Shown here in pieces: positions 5,907-9,347 of a DNA stretch of 9,347 nucleotides (position 1 is its first letter; every line of letters starts with the position of its first letter). The notes beneath the pieces are model-generated. The model saw only the letters and a list, made by a program, of their open reading frames with translations, made no database searches and was not told where the DNA came from. This DNA is from Kiritimatiellia bacterium. GTDB lineage: Bacteria > Verrucomicrobiota > Kiritimatiellia > RFP12 > UBA1067. The stretch lies in NCBI GenBank assembly GCA_017430155.1, contig JAFRNO010000289.1, positions 1-9,347 of the forward strand. Reading direction: 5' to 3'. The position numbers were made by a program, and so were the translations under genes.

Positions 5907-5931
5907 GTCCGGATGAATTCAAGAGCAGATC

Positions 5932-5936
5932 GGAGA
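5932..5936 (+). promoter_or_regulatory. Ribosome binding site for the ATG at 5944
   Basis: GGAGA lies 7 bases before the ATG and supports it as the start. The next product begins with a basic stretch and a signal sequence, as expected. Confidence 0.65.
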
Positions 5937-5943
5937 CGAAAAG

Positions 5944-8900
5944 ATGGGTAAAGCATCGTTAGCATCGTTTTCCAAACGTGCAACTCCCCAAAACGGGGCG
6001 TTCGTTTTGGCAATTGTACTGGCGGGCTTGGTGGCCTGTCCGGTTGCGGCGCGTACCGTGACGGTCGCGTCGTGCGACCGCGAGACGGGCGAGACGACGC
6101 TGGCGATCTCGGCGGCCGAGGCGGGCGACGGCGCGAAGGCGCTCGTCGCCGCGTGGTCGCCGTATGACGTCGGGAACGCCGTCACGAACGCGCGCGAGAC
6201 GGTCTACGTGGGCGCGGTGGCCGCCGCCGAGACGGAGAAGTCGTTCACGATTCCCGCCGCGTGGCGCGCGAAGGCCGGTTTCGTGCGGTTCTTCCTCATG
6301 GCCGACGTGCCGCCGTACGACGTGCGCCTCGCCTCGCTCCGTTCCGTCTCGGCCGGCCCGTACATCGACACGGGCTTCGTGCCGACCACGAACAGCGACA
6401 TCCGCGTGACGGCCTACTATCCTCGCGACATGGCGCCGTTCGGTGTTTCTGGCACGTGTTACCTCTTCAGCAATCAGCCTGCGGCGGCAAACAAGACGAG
6501 TGCCCACTATTTCGGCTTTTTCGGCGTGAGCGGTACCACCTCGGTTGCCCCGCGCGATCTCTTCCCGCACGAGTACCAGATCAACGCGAAGGGGGCGTAC
6601 GTCGACGGCATCTGCCGCATGCCGTTTGATCCGTCGGCGCTGGCCGGGACGACCACGAGCACGCTGACGCTCTTCGCGCGGAAGAACGACGGCAACACAA
6701 CGGTCGGCAAGCAGGGCGACTGCACGATCTACGCGGCGCAGATTCGCGAGAACGGCACGCTGGAGCACGACTACGTGCCCTGCATGAAGAACAATGTGGC
6801 GACGATGTACGACCGCGCGAAGGGGACGTTCTGCGCGGTGTCTGGCAGCGGGGCGTTCACGGCGGGAGACGAGGTCGGGCCCGACGCGGCGGACTGCGGC
6901 GGCGTCGAGTCGTTCTCCGGGGCAATTCCGTTCGGGCCAGCGTTGACGGTGACGGCGGTTGATGCCGTGGCAGGGGAGATGACCGTGTCGCTTGCCGGAA
7001 CGCACGACGCGGGCGTACTGTATGCGGTGGGCGGTCCTTCGGACGCGGGCACCAGCCTTGCCGGATGGACCGAGACGAATCTCATCGGCAAGGTGGCGGC
7101 AGGGACGCAGTCCGTCGTCGCGCCCGTGCCGTCCGCCTGGTGGGGCAGCGGCTGGCAGGTGCGCTTCCTCTGGCGTTCCGCCGAGGACTTCCCCTACGAC
7201 CGAGAGGTGGAATGGCTCTATTCGGCCGGCTCGGCGTGGGTGAACTCCCTCGTCATCCCCACGCGCGAGACGGAGGTGACGGTGTGCGGGAAAGGTAATT
7301 CGAACGTGTGCCTGTTCGGGCTGACGGAATACCTCTACCTCTTCTCGAACGGCACGACGTATTACGGGTACTTCGGCCAGAGCGGGTCGTTCGCGAACTA
7401 CGGTCCCACGGCGTTCCACACGCTCTCCATCGGCCCGGCCGGCGTGTTCGTGGACGGCACGCAGAAGGTGGCGTTTCCGGGCGGGGGGCTTGCGTTCGCC
7501 GCCTTGGGCAAGGCGTTGCCGATCTTTTTCCGGCGCGATTCATCGACCGGCGACATCAACAAGAACGGTCCGTGCTGGATCAAGAGCGCGCGCCTTGCCG
7601 AGTCCGGGCGGCTCGTGCGCGACTTCGTGCCGTGCGTCTCGAACGGCGTGGCGTATCTCTACGACAAGGTGTCCGGCGCGTTCTTCGGCAGCGAGACCTC
7701 CGCCGCGTTCGAGCCCGGCGAGACGGTCGTCCGGATTGCGGACGCCGACGCGCTCGCGTGGTCCGGCCCGGCAGCGGCGAGAGACGCCTCTGCCACGTGG
7801 GACGGCGGTGGCGCCGACGACTCCTTCGCGACGGCGGCGAACTGGGAGGGGGACGCGCTGCCAGATCTCGCGAGCGGCGCGACGGTGCTGACCTTCGCCA
7901 CGGGCGGAACGTCCGCCCGCGTCATCGCGCCGTCGTCGGCGCTGGGGCTGCGCTTCGACTCCGCCTCCGACTTTGCGCTGACGGGCGCCCCCGGCGCATC
8001 GCTCGCCCTCGGCGTGGGCGGCGTCACGCTCGCGCCCAACGCCGTGAGCGGGTCGTGGCGCTTCAGCGACATCGGCCTGCCGCTCGTCCTGACGGCCGAT
8101 CAGACGTGGGATCTCTCGTCCGAATCCAAGCAGCGCATCCGTTTGCAGGGGAACCTCCAGGGCGCGGCCGGACGCACGCTCACGGTCACGGGCGACGGCT
8201 GCCTCTCGCTCTACTCGACGAACGACTTCGCGGGCACGGTGCGTCTCGAGGGCGGTGTGACGAAAGTGTTCTCGAAGGAACGTCCGTTCGGCTCGGCGGC
8301 GGAGGGCGGCGAGATCGTCATCGACCAATTGACCGGGCGTGCCGTGCTGGAGTCCTTCGGCGCCGTGATCGACAAGCCCATCGCCCTCGTCGGCGCGGAC
8401 GTCAGCAGTTCTCGCTTCAGCTTCAGGGGCTCGTACGGCACGAACGTCGTTGCGGCGGCATTCACGCAGACGGGAGATCGGCTGAACTGGTATCTGGAGG
8501 GCAACAGCGTGACGACGCTCACCGGCGGCGGCTCTTTCGCCGGTCCAGTACATTTCGACCCCGCGGACACGGCCTTGCGCACGTTGGTGGTCGAGGGGCC
8601 GCCGATCGTCCAGCCGACGCTTGGGAACAGGGACAGGGCGTTCAAATTCCACGGGAAGACCGAACTGCACCTGAAGAATCCGGGCAACCGGATGTACATC
8701 GAGCTGGGCGCGGCGTCGCAGGGCGCGGGCAGTGCCCTGCACTGCTGGACGAACGACGTGCTGAACTACCAGTGCGACATCATCCTCGGCTACGGCAGCA
8801 CGTTGGACCTCCACGGCTTCGACCAGCAGGTCGGCGACCTGCAGACCGGCAGCGCAGGCCGCATCCGCAGCGACGAACCGGCGACGCTCCTCGCCTACTA

Positions 8901-9347
8901 TGACATCAAAGAAGGAGTAACCTGGGGGGCGAACGGCGGCATCGACGGAGCCGTCACCTTCCGGAAGAGCGGGCCGAAGCCGCTCACCATCAACGGCACG
9001 AACACGACGACGGGCGCGCTCGTGGCATTCGCCGGGCAACTCGTGATGGGCGAGACCGCTTGCTGGCAGGGGACGGACGTGCGCGTGGGCCTTGAGACGA
9101 GCAACCGGCATCCGAGCCTGCGCCTCACGCGCAGCGACAGCTTCCCCAACGCGCGCAAGACGGTCCTGACGATGACGGCCTCGACCGCAGGCACCTTCTA
9201 CACGGACGCCGGCGACTCGCGCGAACCGGAGCTGATCCTCGACGCGGGGGTGAACGCGGTGTTCAAGGACGTGATCCTGAACGGGCGGCATCTGGCGCCC
9301 GGCACGTGGGGCGGCCCCGATTCGCCCGCGCAGAACAAGGACGGCAC
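5944..9347 (+). CDS. Giant exported LamG / autotransporter-repeat surface protein, 3'-truncated
   Basis: The frame stays open for 1134 codons to the window edge. A long signal sequence (about residues 1-36, basic start, core AFVLAIVLAGLV, possible cleavage after VAA) contains LVAC at 29-32, which also fits a lipobox. A duplicated module follows: beta-sandwich-like segment 37-135 plus LamG-like domain 138-305, then 334-445 plus 448-592. The LamG-like parts carry YIDTGF, a YVDG/FVDG strand, and DYVPC (276) or DFVPC (560) near their ends, as in the concanavalin-like domains common in Kiritimatiellota surface proteins. From Trp619 (TWDGGGADDS, then AANWEGDALP) comes a right-handed beta-helix-like region with autotransporter-associated strand motifs, such as LTINGTNTTTGALVAF near 8980 and LDLHGFDQQVGDLQ near 8812. 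Likely role: binding carbohydrate or forming a surface fibre or adhesin. Anchoring and C-terminus are not visible. It is preceded by likely AraC-type sites. Confidence 0.88.
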   Translation, partial: MGKASLASFSKRATPQNGAFVLAIVLAGLVACPVAARTVTVASCDRETGETTLAISAAEAGDGAKALVAAWSPYDVGNAVTNARETVYVGAVAAAETEKSFTIPAAWRAKAGFVRFFLMADVPPYDVRLASLRSVSAGPYIDTGFVPTTNSDIRVTAYYPRDMAPFGVSGTCYLFSNQPAAANKTSAHYFGFFGVSGTTSVAPRDLFPHEYQINAKGAYVDGICRMPFDPSALAGTTTSTLTLFARKNDGNTTVGKQGDCTIYAAQIRENGTLEHDYVPCMKNNVATMYDRAKGTFCAVSGSGAFTAGDEVGPDAADCGGVESFSGAIPFGPALTVTAVDAVAGEMTVSLAGTHDAGVLYAVGGPSDAGTSLAGWTETNLIGKVAAGTQSVVAPVPSAWWGSGWQVRFLWRSAEDFPYDREVEWLYSAGSAWVNSLVIPTRETEVTVCGKGNSNVCLFGLTEYLYLFSNGTTYYGYFGQSGSFANYGPTAFHTLSIGPAGVFVDGTQKVAFPGGGLAFAALGKALPIFFRRDSSTGDINKNGPCWIKSARLAESGRLVRDFVPCVSNGVAYLYDKVSGAFFGSETSAAFEPGETVVRIADADALAWSGPAAARDASATWDGGGADDSFATAANWEGDALPDLASGATVLTFATGGTSARVIAPSSALGLRFDSASDFALTGAPGASLALGVGGVTLAPNAVSGSWRFSDIGLPLVLTADQTWDLSSESKQRIRLQGNLQGAAGRTLTVTGDGCLSLYSTNDFAGTVRLEGGVTKVFSKERPFGSAAEGGEIVIDQLTGRAVLESFGAVIDKPIALVGADVSSSRFSFRGSYGTNVVAAAFTQTGDRLNWYLEGNSVTTLTGGGSFAGPVHFDPADTALRTLVVEGPPIVQPTLGNRDRAFKFHGKTELHLKNPGNRMYIELGAASQGAGSALHCWTNDVLNYQCDIILGYGSTLDLHGFDQQVGDLQTGSAGRIRSDEPATLLAYYDIKEGVTWGANGGIDGAVTFRKSGPKPLTINGTNTTTGALVAFAGQLVMGETACWQGTDVRVGLETSNRHPSLRLTRSDSFPNARKTVLTMTASTAGTFYTDAGDSREPELILDAGVNAVFKDVILNGRHLAPGTWGGPDSPAQNKDG
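6052..6858 (+). repeat. Protein-level tandem module, copy 1
   Basis: This codes residues 37-305 of the giant protein: a beta-rich segment (TVTVASCDRETGETTLAIS, then AAWRAKAGFVRFFLM and PPYD) joined to a LamG-like domain ending DYVPC, CAVSGSGAF. Copy 2 repeats the same order of landmarks about 284-297 residues later. The copies are clearly diverged at DNA level, so the duplication is old. Confidence 0.65.
6943..7719 (+). repeat. Protein-level tandem module, copy 2
   Basis: This codes residues 334-592. LTVTAVDAVAGEMTVSLA, PSAWWGSGWQVRFLW and FPYD align with the corresponding strands of copy 1. The LamG-like part ends DFVPCVSNGVAYLYDKVSGAFF, matching DYVPCMKNNVATMYDRAKGTFC of copy 1. It lacks the YIDTGF opening of copy 1 and is about 20 residues shorter in the LamG-like part. 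Confidence 0.65.
7798..9347 (+). other. Beta-helix region with autotransporter-associated strand repeats
   Basis: It codes residues 619 onward of the giant protein. The entry motif (W-D-GGG, then A-A-N-W) is the usual opening of these passenger regions. At least three degenerate strand repeats can be seen, around 8173-8295, 8485-8560 and 8980-9060, each with the pattern L-T/S-x-x-G-x-x, then F/T-x-G, then a run of alternating hydrophobics. The sequence GTWGGPDSPA at the right edge resembles the closing motif of such regions, suggesting the end of the repeat region is near. Confidence 0.65.

Noticed and set aside
5959..7419. 486-codon open frame on the minus strand
   Set aside because: Antisense shadow of the giant gene with low-complexity Arg/Ala composition and no motif.
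7308..8903. 531-codon open frame on the plus strand
   Set aside because: Overlaps the giant gene in another frame. It is Arg-rich without recognisable domains, while the frame from 5944 shows coherent LamG and strand-repeat motifs.
7540..9291. 583-codon open frame on the minus strand
   Set aside because: It lies opposite the giant surface protein. Its translation is rich in Arg, Ala, Val and His with no domain pattern, as expected from antisense of GC-rich codons.
1..9347. CRISPR array, tRNA, rRNA, insertion sequence or attachment site
   Set aside because: I saw no regularly spaced repeats, tRNA-like arms, transposase-like coding or terminal inverted repeats. This was by eye; a tRNA or covariance-model scan was not possible.

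Overview
The window is GC-rich bacterial DNA. It holds a complete or nearly complete stretch of three co-directional genes, a short minus-strand toxin-antitoxin pair, a minus-strand AraC-type regulator, and the first 1134 codons of a very large exported surface protein that runs off the right edge. Three things fit an anaerobe of the PVC group, most likely Kiritimatiellota (gut or sediment lineages): an oxygen-sensitive glycyl radical enzyme, a PAS-AraC regulator, and a giant protein joining LamG-like domains to autotransporter-type beta-strand repeats. That placement is inferred from protein style; there is no rRNA or other marker gene here.

Left block (2-4171, plus strand). A glycyl radical enzyme, cut off at its 5' end, is followed after 7 bases by a secreted alpha/beta-hydrolase esterase, and after 2 more bases by a second, different secreted esterase. 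Spacing and overlapping ribosome binding sites mark this as one operon. The two esterases look suited to removing acyl groups from polysaccharides outside the cytoplasm. The glycyl radical enzyme would act in the cytoplasm on a substrate I cannot name. A GC-rich stretch with repeated palindromes (4172-4271) separates this operon from the convergent genes.

Middle block (4272-5775, minus strand). A PIN-domain VapC-like toxin and a Phd/YefM-like antitoxin overlap by one base. They have their own near-consensus promoter and palindromic sequences next to it. Upstream lies a PAS-AraC regulator that carries paired cysteines in its PAS domain.

Right block (5776-9347). The regulator faces a divergent giant gene across about 170 bases of unusually AT-rich DNA. 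That intergenic stretch holds two near-identical 11-bp direct repeats exactly 21 bp apart, abutting the -35 position of the giant gene's promoter, which is the geometry expected of AraC-type activator sites. It also holds CGGATA inverted repeats, an almost leaderless promoter for the regulator, and a stem-loop at the start of the giant gene's mRNA. The giant protein has a signal peptide, a tandemly duplicated module (beta-sandwich-like plus LamG-like), and then a beta-helix region with autotransporter-associated strand repeats. The best hypothesis of a regulatory unit is that the PAS-AraC protein senses a signal and controls this surface protein. The link to the esterase operon is only by proximity.
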